From: Bacteroides thetaiotaomicron VPI-5482
GTDB lineage: Bacteria; Bacteroidota; Bacteroidia; Bacteroidales; Bacteroidaceae
Assembly: GCF_000011065.1 (NCBI RefSeq)
Contig: NC_004663.1
Coordinates: forward strand, 3,038,001-3,102,000
DNA length: 64,000 nt
Reading direction: 5' to 3'
Part shown: positions 54,096 to 63,054 of the stretch, one piece after another
Layout of the letters: each line of letters starts with the position of its first letter
How positions within the stretch are numbered: the stretch's first letter is position 1
Notes under the pieces: model-generated
What the model was told of the DNA's origin: nothing
What the model saw: only the letters and a program-made list of their open reading frames with translations
The model's database searches: none
Program-made: the position numbers and the translations under genes

Positions 54096-56235
54096 TTAGT
54101 CTTGGCAAGGACGGAGCGCATACCCGAATCCCCGATCGACCATATATGTTGGCTGTACGTCTACTGAGCTAGTTCTAAGGTAATAATTATTGCCCTTCGC
54201 TACCGGATGTGCCGACCAGAAGCAACCCTGTGTCCCGATACTACCTGGCCGCATAGTGGAATAACTACGATACCCTAACGCCGGGAAGAAAATGCTCTGT
54301 GTTTTTTCGGAATTTGTATAAAAATACCAACCTTTTTCCGAACTACTCCAGGTACCGTTAACTTGAGTGGAAGATGATACACTTTCTCCTGTTGTGGTAA
54401 ATCCTGTGAAAGCGTTACTGGCAGGAAGTTTAAAACCAACGGGACACGGATCGTAAATAGTCTTGTTAACAGGATTGTCATTGGCAGAAGTTGTTTTATT
54501 ATCGGCACTCCACAGGTTGTAATAGGTATAATCTCCATTATATCTATTGTGCATCAGATTAGGATTGAGAATACAGTTCTTGATACAATCATTCCCGGCC
54601 GAAAAGGTTCCTTTCATAGGATTTGCTGTAGATGGAATTCCCTCCTTGTCATACCAGATTTTGGTTGTGTTACCCATTCCGTTCGAAGGGTAGAGCGGAT
54701 CTTTACGTCCCCATTGATAAAAAGGAGCATTACTTCCGGTAGCGATTACGTTCGCCAACTGCTTGATGGTTATTTCCTTACTCTGGTCCCCGGCAATGAA
54801 TTTTACCTTGCAACTCCGTTCTTCATAGGTGATGGTATTACCGTCGCATTGTCCCAGATTAACGGGCATAAAATTATATTTTACGTTTTGATGATTGGTT
54901 ATCTCAATCACATTGTTAATGTCTTCGTCTGTAACCCAGACATGCCAGGACCAGAGGATGGCATCACTCACATCCTTGATCGCAATGACGGCATTGCCTT
55001 GCCGGATGGAAGAACGGTCCACTTTGAAAGAGATATTGCCGCCATTGGAATCGGCATTGTATTTTATATCCGTAACCAGGTTCATCGCATCCTGCCAGAC
55101 CAGTTCGGCCTTGGCCGGCGTACATCCATTACCGCTGATGTATGGATCCGTGATCCCGTTCCCGGCATGGTTGATGAAAGGATTCAGGATATTGGTTCCT
55201 GTCACCGTGGAGGTATACGCGGAAGCGTTCGTGGCTGAGTTCTTGATCGCATTGCCATATACCAGCGGCAAAGAATAGTAACCGGGAGCGTTGACCACGT
55301 AACAGTTGGCAGTGTTCTCAACAGTATTCCCCCCGGTGTTGTTGGAAAGGTTATACGGTGTGGTTTCCGATCCCTTGGCTGTGGCCGCCTTCAAAGCATT
55401 CTCATGTAAATCATTTGATATTCCGGTCTGCGCCTCGACCGTCGCATCACAAGGTTGCGCAAATTCACCGCCGGTACCAGATGCCGTGAATGCGGTAAGC
55501 CATACCGGCTTGGTGTCTGTCCACGTGGTTCCGTCTTCTGCATATTGTGCGGTCCATTCGGCAGCTTCTTTTTCCCCTTGGGCGTTTTGCCTGTAACTGG
55601 TAACACAATATTGCTGTGTACCACCGGTATATGTAAAATCGGCCAGGGCAGTGACATCAAGCGTGTAAGTCCAGTTGAGAGAACTACTGGATATTTTGTA
55701 GGTCACAGTCTTGCCCATCGGCCACTCACTTCCTTTTATATCGGCTATTAAAGTGTGGCCTGTATGGGTGTCGTCTGTGAATAAGACTTCTATCTGCGCG
55801 CCCTCAGGAAACCGCTGGGGCAGCATCATAAAGGTCTGCGCCTCACTCGTGAGCGCCTCGTCAGCTGTTCCTGTCGTCACTTTATCCAATGCCTGTGAGA
55901 AGGAGGCGGGAGTATCCAAACCGCTCCAGGTTTGTGTCCCCATATTGTAAGTTCCTCTGGAATAAACGTTTTTCAAACGGACCTGCTTGACCGTACCTTC
56001 CCGCATATCATTCCCGCACACGAATCTGACGGCGGTCAGTGCATGGTTGAAGGTCAGTGCAACAGCCGTGTTACTGTTTCCCCCGAGCTCAGATGACCGG
56101 GCTACCAGCAGGTCCTCCTGTTGGCTCACCTCTTCCGGCACGGTCACGCTGATACGGGGGGGAGCCGGCCTGCCCCTACCCGGAAAACACGTACCGGGCG
56201 TTCTCTTTGGGTGCATAGGCGAATTCCGCAGGCAT
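54096..56235 (-). pseudogene. Mfa-like fimbrillin with FISUMP-type C-terminus, 5' truncated
   Basis: The main frame (from 56216) reads RISVTVPEEVSQQEDLLVAR and ALTFNHALTAVRFVCGND, the middle of an Mfa_like_1 fimbrillin. It continues to a C-terminal FISUMP-like domain (YDPCPVGFKLP, WSSSEKGWYFY, GFGYALRPCQD). No signal peptide or lipobox exists. Just upstream in another frame lies FAYAPKENARYVFSG, clearly the preceding part of the same protein, then homology ends abruptly near 56235, 33 bp before the CcsB-CcsA stop. A G7 run (56156-56162) lies near the frame change. The gene is a relic left by an insertion or deletion. Confidence 0.75.
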
Positions 56236-56267
56236 TTTTATTATATCATCCGAAAATAGAAAGATAA

Positions 56268-58328
56268 TCAGGCATAGCTATGCATACCGCCCAGCAGATA
56301 ATTTACTCCGAAGTAAGTCATCAGCACCGTAAGGAAAGCCAACACCATATAAGCATGGAAGAACCGGGGTTGCCGGAAGACGGCAAGCGATGGTCCGTGG
56401 AATGCCGCACCATAGATTAAAAAGGAGATCAAAGCCCAGACTTCTTTCGGGTCCCAGGCCCAATAACGCCCCCATGAAACATTTGCCCACACAGCACCAA
56501 TAAAAATTCCCGCCCCCAGACAAAATACTGCCGGATAGAGCATCAACCGACTGAAAAGCATCAATTGCTCCACACGGACCTTACGCTGTTCCTGAATCTC
56601 CGAATCGATTGCCTTTTTTCGCCAACCTCCTATGCAGAATGCCAGTAATCCATTTAGCATCATAAAGGCAAACAATGCATAAGATACCATAATCAGAGAA
56701 ACATGAATACTTAACCAGGGAGACAGCAACACAGGCATCAGAGGAGTGATCTGAGGATTGTTCTGCCCAAGATAAGCTACCAACAAGGCAAAACCCGAAA
56801 TGAGCAATCCAAAAGACAACGTAAAAGAGAAGCGACACCGGAATATGCATGCAAGCAGAAGTGTACACAGTGCCATAAATTGCATGGTTTCATATCCATT
56901 GCTCAACGGAATACGTCCGCCAACATACCACCGCAAACAGTAGCCAAAGAGTTGAAAAAGGAATGCTGCATAAAGTGCAACTGTAAAAACGCTCCATGCC
57001 TTACCTGCCGAACGATGCATGCTGCAATAAAGTAAATAGAAAAATGCCAGCATCCCTACAGTCAGATTGAACATGAACAACAGTTTGCTGAATGGAATAC
57101 GATTGTACAATATTTCAGCCTGCACTTTTACGTCAGATAGTGGTTTTATACTCCCATCTTCCGGTAAAGGATGGATAAGTGTTCCACTCCGTAGCATCAG
57201 TATCAATCCTACCTTTTCGTCCGTTTCCATGATAGCCTTTTCCAACGAAGTCATTTTCATATGTGGCTTTTGTCCACCCTTCCAAAATTCCTGCAATCGA
57301 TAGTTTTGTCCATCAAACAAATCAGTAAGACGGGCATAAGAAGACGATAACCGGAGTAAATGACGAAGTTCCGCACTCTTTATATAAATCATCGGTTCAT
57401 TCTGCCAAACCTCCGGACGAAGTAGCCAACCTCCGACAACCTGTTCGGGTGTCATACCACCATAAGAAGGTTTTCCGGTCAGTTTCAATACAAAGTCTCG
57501 TGCAAGAGTATTAAAAGGTACTACGCGATCATGATAAATCACTTGTTTGAATGCCAGACTATCCGCCTGCCTGAGTGCAAGTGCCGGAAGGCTTCTGTTT
57601 TCTGCTTGCACCACCGTTACCACAGCCATGAGCAACCACACAAACATTCCCCCTTTCCGAAGCAATGGATGCCTGAGTAATCTACGGAATTCTCCACTGC
57701 GACCGACAAGCATCCACAACATGGAGATACCCAGCAAAATATATCCTGCATACGTAACCCCTATTCCCCACGGATCATAATTCACTGACAACCAACTCCC
57801 CTCCTTATCATCATCAAAAGAAGACTGGTAAAAGCGATACCCCTGACGAGAGAGGATACGATTCATGGAAACTGGTTCCGCATCCCGGATATAGCTGACA
57901 TAATCTGCCGGAGCCTCCGTCCCCGGATAATACTCCACCCGGAAACTGTCCAGACACAATGTGAATGGTAATTCGATCACCCGCTTACTGTCTTGGTCTA
58001 TGAAAGTTCCCACCTCAGTGCCTACTGTGAGATGCATATATCCTTTCTTGCTGCATGAAAATGTAATCATGGCTCCCACCAAGATAAAAAGGAAGGAGCC
58101 ATGCAACAACAATGCCGGGAGATGCCGCCACAACTGCCGCTTAACCAACACGACAACTGCCAATGCAGCAAGTACTCCCCACAAACAACAAAACCAAACT
58201 GTATGATAAACATACTTTTCTACAAACTCTGTTCCGCGTACATGCTCCACAAAGGTCACCACAGCAAGTAAAGCCACCAGACAGATATATAAGGAGACGA
58301 GACTTTTCTTCAGATTAAAAAGGTGCAT
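56268..58328 (-). CDS. CcsB-CcsA fusion, cytochrome c maturation (system II)
   Basis: A 686-residue inner-membrane heme-handling protein that attaches heme to periplasmic c-type cytochromes. The N-terminal half is ResB/CcsB-like with about four membrane helices and a large periplasmic loop (about 95-390). The C-terminal half is CcsA with the WWD heme motif WGRYWAWDPKEVWAL near residue 625-640, and several helices with His. Fused CcsBA is usual in Bacteroidetes. It overlaps the Rid-like gene by 14 bp and ends an operon that encodes c-type heme proteins, which explains its presence. Confidence 0.9.
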   Translation of the reverse strand: MHLFNLKKSLVSLYICLVALLAVVTFVEHVRGTEFVEKYVYHTVWFCCLWGVLAALAVVVLVKRQLWRHLPALLLHGSFLFILVGAMITFSCSKKGYMHLTVGTEVGTFIDQDSKRVIELPFTLCLDSFRVEYYPGTEAPADYVSYIRDAEPVSMNRILSRQGYRFYQSSFDDDKEGSWLSVNYDPWGIGVTYAGYILLGISMLWMLVGRSGEFRRLLRHPLLRKGGMFVWLLMAVVTVVQAENRSLPALALRQADSLAFKQVIYHDRVVPFNTLARDFVLKLTGKPSYGGMTPEQVVGGWLLRPEVWQNEPMIYIKSAELRHLLRLSSSYARLTDLFDGQNYRLQEFWKGGQKPHMKMTSLEKAIMETDEKVGLILMLRSGTLIHPLPEDGSIKPLSDVKVQAEILYNRIPFSKLLFMFNLTVGMLAFFYLLYCSMHRSAGKAWSVFTVALYAAFLFQLFGYCLRWYVGGRIPLSNGYETMQFMALCTLLLACIFRCRFSFTLSFGLLISGFALLVAYLGQNNPQITPLMPVLLSPWLSIHVSLIMVSYALFAFMMLNGLLAFCIGGWRKKAIDSEIQEQRKVRVEQLMLFSRLMLYPAVFCLGAGIFIGAVWANVSWGRYWAWDPKEVWALISFLIYGAAFHGPSLAVFRQPRFFHAYMVLAFLTVLMTYFGVNYLLGGMHSYA

Positions 58329-59475
58329 ATTCCTTATTCTTCAAAGCCTTAACTCCCATACATTCCATTTCGATCAACCATCCGGGACGGCATACAGGCG
58401 CATGTACAAATACTTTAGGAGTATCTGGGAAACACTTGTCATACATACTCTTCACAACTGCATAGTCTGCAATGTCACGCAAGTAAACAATCATATGCCC
58501 CAAATCATCAAACGTGCACTCCGCCTCTTTCAGCAAGGCTTCTACATTTTCCCACATCCGTTCCGTCTGCCTACGGATGTCGCCGGGGTATACTACTTCC
58601 CCTTTATTGTTGATACTTGCCGTACCTGAAATAAACACTTGACGCCGGTCACCGTAATCGACATACGTTCCGCGTTCAAAGCTGACACCATACTCATAAG
58701 TAGGATTCAGATGCGTAGGAGCATAAAGGAAGTGTATCTGTTCCGGCTTTAAGCCTGCCACAGCATAGGTATCCATTTGCACCAATACTTTAGGATCAGC
58801 ATGACGTCCGCCGATACCTGTACTGGCAATATAGTGTGTTTTTTCCGTCAGGTTCTGAGTGACGAAAACCTCATTACGCGCCTTTACCACACCGGCATAA
58901 TTCACATCCACATTCTGTACGAAGAACCAGGTACGGATACAGTTATCCGCCAATTTACATCCTTGTTCCATAAGTTGCATCGCGTAGTCATTCAGCAACA
59001 AACGGGTCTGGTACTCAGAATTTGCGGCACGATTGAAAACACTGCCTCCCCACAGGTGGCGGTACGCATTGTGCTTTACTTCAAACAATCCGTTGTGCAG
59101 CACTTGTGTCTGCACATTGGTCTGTAAATAAGCCCACAAAGCTATTTTCGTCCCATCCAAAGGGGGTTGCTCTACCACGGAAAGAGCACAGTCGGAACTT
59201 TCGGTAGTGATAGCCAGCAGGAGGTCAGCCTGATTGGCGGTATCACTCAGAAAATAACGTTTAAACACAGCCATGGCACCTTTCAATTCACCTGCAAGCA
59301 AATCATTGTAGGCATTGGCTACTGCATTTAATTGTTCTTCATAAGTGTCTTCCGGCCGGGTAGAGTGAATCATTACATGAAACTCTGAAACGCCTTCTTT
59401 TACTTCATATTTAAAAATCTCGGTTAATGTATTCTCTGATTGATTGGTTGGTTGTTTTTTGTTGTTCATTTCCAA
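58315..59475 (-). CDS. Rid/YjgF-superfamily protein, chorismatase-like two-domain type
   Basis: A 386-residue soluble protein. The C-terminal about 130 residues are a YjgF/Rid domain (RQVFISGTASINNKGEVVYPG, QTERMWENVEALLKEAECTFDDL, HMIVYLRDIADY, KVFVHAPVCRPGWLIEMECMG). The N-terminal half resembles the first domain of FkbO/Hyg5-type chorismatases (LWGGSVFNRAAN, CIRTWFFVQNVDVNY). Enzyme function is not proven; imine hydrolysis or chorismate hydrolysis are the family options. It lies between a c-type lipoprotein (6 bp gap) and CcsBA (overlap), a strange partner for cytochrome maturation. Confidence 0.75.
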   Translation of the reverse strand: MEMNNKKQPTNQSENTLTEIFKYEVKEGVSEFHVMIHSTRPEDTYEEQLNAVANAYNDLLAGELKGAMAVFKRYFLSDTANQADLLLAITTESSDCALSVVEQPPLDGTKIALWAYLQTNVQTQVLHNGLFEVKHNAYRHLWGGSVFNRAANSEYQTRLLLNDYAMQLMEQGCKLADNCIRTWFFVQNVDVNYAGVVKARNEVFVTQNLTEKTHYIASTGIGGRHADPKVLVQMDTYAVAGLKPEQIHFLYAPTHLNPTYEYGVSFERGTYVDYGDRRQVFISGTASINNKGEVVYPGDIRRQTERMWENVEALLKEAECTFDDLGHMIVYLRDIADYAVVKSMYDKCFPDTPKVFVHAPVCRPGWLIEMECMGVKALKNKEYAPF

Positions 59476-59481
59476 TATCGT

Positions 59482-60216
59482 TTACTCGTTATTCAAAAAA
59501 ATACCTTCGTTTATCCAATTATCTATCAGTTTCAATAAGGGTTGCTCATCTTCTGACAGCATATCGGTATGGTTCATACTCGTATCACCAGCCCTGTTCA
59601 AGACCAGATGTAGAAAACTCTCTTCTGCACTGCCGGGCTTCACCAATAGTATATCACTATTCTTATGCGCCGGCTGGTTGACCAACGCATGATAGCTCTT
59701 ACCCTCCGTCAGAAATAAATTACCCGATGCAGAACCGGTCTGCCCATGGCACGCTACACATCTTTTATCGAAAACCTGTGACTGGATGGAACTGAACATA
59801 CCCACGTCCAGTGTTCCCACATCCATTAATATAGTATCTGTAATAGCTGCGAGTTCTTCATCTTCCATCGTCTTAAATTCGACAATACATTCGCGCAGAC
59901 GACTGATAACACACAATTTGAGTGATTTCACTTCATCACTGATACCTCCCAGTGTCATAACGATATCTGTTCCGTCGGTTACATTGACTGGCAGTGATTT
60001 CGTTATAACAGCGTATTCACTTTTATCATTGAAGCCTGCCACAACGACACTATAATCATCCGTCCAATTGCTGATACCACTGAAACGACCTGTCAACTTT
60101 AGGACTCGGCCACCACGCTGCACCTCTATCTCCTTCTCATAGATTCTTCCATCATCACATGAACAGAAGCAGAGTGTCATCCAGATAGCAGCAAAGAATA
60201 ATATACATTTCTTCAT
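59482..60216 (-). CDS. Lipoprotein with one c-type heme site
   Basis: A 244-residue lipoprotein (lipobox CSC near Cys20). The N-terminal beta domain (about 30-125) precedes a cytochrome c-like tail with one heme motif CVACH in FDKRCVACHGQTGSASGNL (about 150-170). The probable distal heme ligand is a Met in the final helix region (TSMNHTDMLSEDEQ). It is most likely a membrane-tethered electron carrier that serves the di-heme enzyme of the same operon; heme is attached by CcsBA downstream. Confidence 0.8.
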   Translation of the reverse strand: MKKCILFFAAIWMTLCFCSCDDGRIYEKEIEVQRGGRVLKLTGRFSGISNWTDDYSVVVAGFNDKSEYAVITKSLPVNVTDGTDIVMTLGGISDEVKSLKLCVISRLRECIVEFKTMEDEELAAITDTILMDVGTLDVGMFSSIQSQVFDKRCVACHGQTGSASGNLFLTEGKSYHALVNQPAHKNSDILLVKPGSAEESFLHLVLNRAGDTSMNHTDMLSEDEQPLLKLIDNWINEGIFLNNE

Positions 60217-60235
60217 AACTACTCTCTTTGTTTTT

Positions 60236-61447
60236 TTAGAAAGTATATTGCAGCATTACTGTTGCAGAATGAGTGGCCAGACCTAAATTATCATTATCTC
60301 GGTCGAGCTGTGTATCGTGCCCCGTACGGGCAATATACTGGTACATAGCCTGGAGTTTCAGGTTACAACCCTTAAAGAAATAATTCACACCCACAGCCGG
60401 CATATTCAGAAATCCGTCATCGCTGGTACCGTTACGGTTAAAGAAGTCATAACGCAAGGCAGCCTGCAAACGGGGAGCTACAAAGTAGCCGCCCTGTACA
60501 TAACCACCCAGGTAATTGTATGTCTCATTTATTTTCTGACGATCGGTGAAGCCCACATTCATATAGTATGCTTCGGCGCCCAGATACAGTTTATTCTTTA
60601 ACATGGCAAATTCCACTCCCACACGGGTATCATTGGTACTTTCATTCTCACTTTCCACATTGATTGAAGCCGATACACCGAACATGATCTTATCTTCATT
60701 CAAACGGTTAGGATTACCTTGGGTGGACGGCATCACACCTTTAGGCATATAAGTAAAGCGTCCCGCATACAGTAAAGAAGGAATATGCCAATCATCACTC
60801 AGAGTTTTTGTAGCTGTATTTACAGAAGAACCGGTACCATTGAATAAACCTACTTCATAGCCAAATTTATCAGCTAACAATCCGTGAATTTCAACACCGA
60901 GGTCAAAACCGGTACCGATGTTAGGCGTTACCGCATTCAAGGAATAAGGCAGAATGATGGCGGAAGTCAATGATACTGGCAACTGCGGCAACAATGTTTC
61001 GCCCAACGTCGTCAGATAAGCATGTGAGAAAGGTGTTTTGAATTTACCGACACGCACGGCAAACTGTTTTTTAAGTTGCACATCGAACCATGCTTGTTGA
61101 AGCAATGCTCCCCCACTGGCAGCCGCATTGATAGAAAGATTAAAGGCTACTTTACCAAAAGCTTTACCAGTGAAGCCCAATACAGCATAGGGAATTGAGA
61201 AACCGGAATTAGCTACATTATCCTGATTGTATGCCTTATCCAGGCCTTCATCATCATACCAATTGAAATTTGCACAAGTCTGTACCAACAGATAGGGCTT
61301 GAATACAAAGTCTCCCTTCTTGGTTTCTATCGTAAATCCCTCTCTTCCGGCAAGTGACACTACACCGTTTTCTGTATCTTCTTCATGCTGTGCCATAGCA
61401 GCCAACGAAAGGGCAGCCATTACAACCATTAAAATTAATTTCTTCAT
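60236..61447 (-). CDS. Outer-membrane porin (OprP/O-like barrel)
   Basis: A 403-residue barrel with signal peptide ending AAMAQ. Long amphipathic strands (KPYLLVQTCANFNWYDD, FGKVAFNLSINAAASGG, LQAALRYDFFNRNG) and the terminal SATVMLQYTF with C-terminal Phe fit phosphate-selective porin-like proteins. In this operon it may admit a metal complex or small solute needed by imelysin and the di-heme enzyme; specificity is not readable. Confidence 0.82.
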   Translation of the reverse strand: MKKLILMVVMAALSLAAMAQHEEDTENGVVSLAGREGFTIETKKGDFVFKPYLLVQTCANFNWYDDEGLDKAYNQDNVANSGFSIPYAVLGFTGKAFGKVAFNLSINAAASGGALLQQAWFDVQLKKQFAVRVGKFKTPFSHAYLTTLGETLLPQLPVSLTSAIILPYSLNAVTPNIGTGFDLGVEIHGLLADKFGYEVGLFNGTGSSVNTATKTLSDDWHIPSLLYAGRFTYMPKGVMPSTQGNPNRLNEDKIMFGVSASINVESENESTNDTRVGVEFAMLKNKLYLGAEAYYMNVGFTDRQKINETYNYLGGYVQGGYFVAPRLQAALRYDFFNRNGTSDDGFLNMPAVGVNYFFKGCNLKLQAMYQYIARTGHDTQLDRDNDNLGLATHSATVMLQYTF

Positions 61448-61492
61448 AATTGCTTGTATAATACTTATTGGTTTTATTGTTCGTTATTTGTT

Positions 61493-62926
61493 TTATAATG
61501 ATTTCAGAAATGCGACCAAAGCATTACGATCTTCTTTACTCATCTTTTTGAAGAGATTCTTCGATGCTTCACCTTCACCACCGTGCCACATGATAGCCTC
61601 AATATAGTTGCGGGCGCGCCCATCATGCAAGAAGTAAGTATGACCATTCACAGTTTCCTGCAATCCGATACCCCAAAGCGGAGTCGTACGCCATTCGTTG
61701 CCACGGGCCAAACCGCTTACATAGTTATCATTCAGTCCTACGCCCATAATTTCAGAGCCCATGTCATGAAGCAGGAAGTCCGAATATGGATGAATTGTCT
61801 GACTACCCAGCCAAGGAAGGCGGGTTCCGTTCAGCAGTATAGAACCACGTGGTTTTGTGTGCAAGGTGGTTACATGGCAGAGATGGCACTTCGCCTTATA
61901 AAAATTCTGCTCACCCTTGATCACTTGTTCATTATTCACATTGCGACGTGCCGGAACACTAAGGCTCTGCATGTAGAGATCTACATTCTCCATTTCTTCC
62001 GTAGATACATCCAACTGGGCATAAGAAAGTCCCATCATACTGCCTTGATTTACTTGTGCCTGTCCTTCACAGATTTCTTCGGGATAGCGGCTGTTCGTAA
62101 CTCCCATATCGCTGGAGAAACCAAGTTCCACTGTCAGGTCGGCATGCTGTGCTTTATTACCGGACAAGCCTAAACTTCTCATTCCTCTCTCGGAGATATA
62201 GTTGCAACGGCCACTGATACCATATTCCGGATAATTGCTTTTAGCAGCCAAAGCTTCAATTTCAGTGGGATCGAGCGCCATCATTTGTCCCATACCTACG
62301 TGGCGCAGAGGAATACGCACCGTACAGAACAGGTCTTCGGGTTTGATGCTGTCCGCATACCATTCATAAATAGAATAATTGGGTTTGCAAAGTTCATACG
62401 TCTCACCATCAGGGAACTGGAAAGTCTCATAGGTATATTCCACTTTCAGTTTTCCCTCGGGCTTCACACCATAAATAGCCTGATCATGAAGCACACGTCC
62501 ATAATCCTGAAAGAAAGCTCCATTCTTACGACTAATATAAACCAACATAGACGAAAAGCCGGAGCTACCGGAACCACCTTCGCTCCACAAAGTAGGTTGC
62601 GTACGTCCGGCATTTCGGTGACAGCTACCACAAGAATAACCGGCATAAACCGGTCCCAGTCCTCCACCTATTCCATTACTACTGGTGCGGATATCATCAT
62701 ACAATTTGTCACCACGGGTGAAACGTTTATCGTATGCCCCTGTTATCCAGTCAGCCGACCTGTCATAAGCATAAGAGGAAGTCAGGAAGTTGGTAGCAGT
62801 ACCGGCAGAGAGGGCAAAGCCGGCAGGTACTTCTATATTATCCACATCAATTCCATCATCCTCGCAGGCAAACAATGCCAGAAGCGAAAAACAGATTGGA
62901 AATGAGTATTTTAATAAGCCATTCAT
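61493..62926 (-). CDS. Di-heme oxidoreductase (DHOR, putative thiol oxidoreductase)
   Basis: A 477-residue lipoprotein-like exported enzyme (lipobox LFAC). It has two c-type heme motifs: CGSCH in YAGYSCGSCHRNAGRTQP (about 98-102) and CHLCH in YKAKCHLCHVTTLHTKP (about 350-365). The family pattern GLGPVYAGYSC and the C-terminal TPLWGIGLQETVNGHTYFLHDGRA are intact. DHOR proteins commonly pair with imelysins in iron-related loci (IrpA type); the reaction is not established. It is the second gene after imelysin, 128 bp apart with an attenuator-like hairpin between. Confidence 0.88.
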   Translation of the reverse strand: MNGLLKYSFPICFSLLALFACEDDGIDVDNIEVPAGFALSAGTATNFLTSSYAYDRSADWITGAYDKRFTRGDKLYDDIRTSSNGIGGGLGPVYAGYSCGSCHRNAGRTQPTLWSEGGSGSSGFSSMLVYISRKNGAFFQDYGRVLHDQAIYGVKPEGKLKVEYTYETFQFPDGETYELCKPNYSIYEWYADSIKPEDLFCTVRIPLRHVGMGQMMALDPTEIEALAAKSNYPEYGISGRCNYISERGMRSLGLSGNKAQHADLTVELGFSSDMGVTNSRYPEEICEGQAQVNQGSMMGLSYAQLDVSTEEMENVDLYMQSLSVPARRNVNNEQVIKGEQNFYKAKCHLCHVTTLHTKPRGSILLNGTRLPWLGSQTIHPYSDFLLHDMGSEIMGVGLNDNYVSGLARGNEWRTTPLWGIGLQETVNGHTYFLHDGRARNYIEAIMWHGGEGEASKNLFKKMSKEDRNALVAFLKSL

Positions 62927-62985
62927 TCGTTATTGAATTATTATTGCAAAATACGTAACTAACATTTATCTTTTTAACGCAGATG

Positions 62986-63028
62986 TTGCGGAAACAACAG
63001 AATATTCATTATCCCACTGTTTCCGCAA
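62986..63028 (-). terminator. Hairpin between imelysin and di-heme oxidoreductase genes
   Basis: TTGCGGAAAC (62986-62995) and GTTTCCGCAA (63019-63028) form a perfect stem with extra ACAG/CTGT pairing. It lies 27 bp after the imelysin stop and about 60 bp before the next ATG. It probably lowers read-through so that imelysin is made in excess. Confidence 0.6.
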
Positions 63029-63054
63029 AATCTGATTTCTAACAAGTAAAAATC

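Noticed and set aside
56156..56162. G7 run in the fimbrillin gene as a phase-variation switch
   Set aside because: The upstream frame already meets a stop before the run and the gene lacks its signal region, so changing the run length could not restore it.
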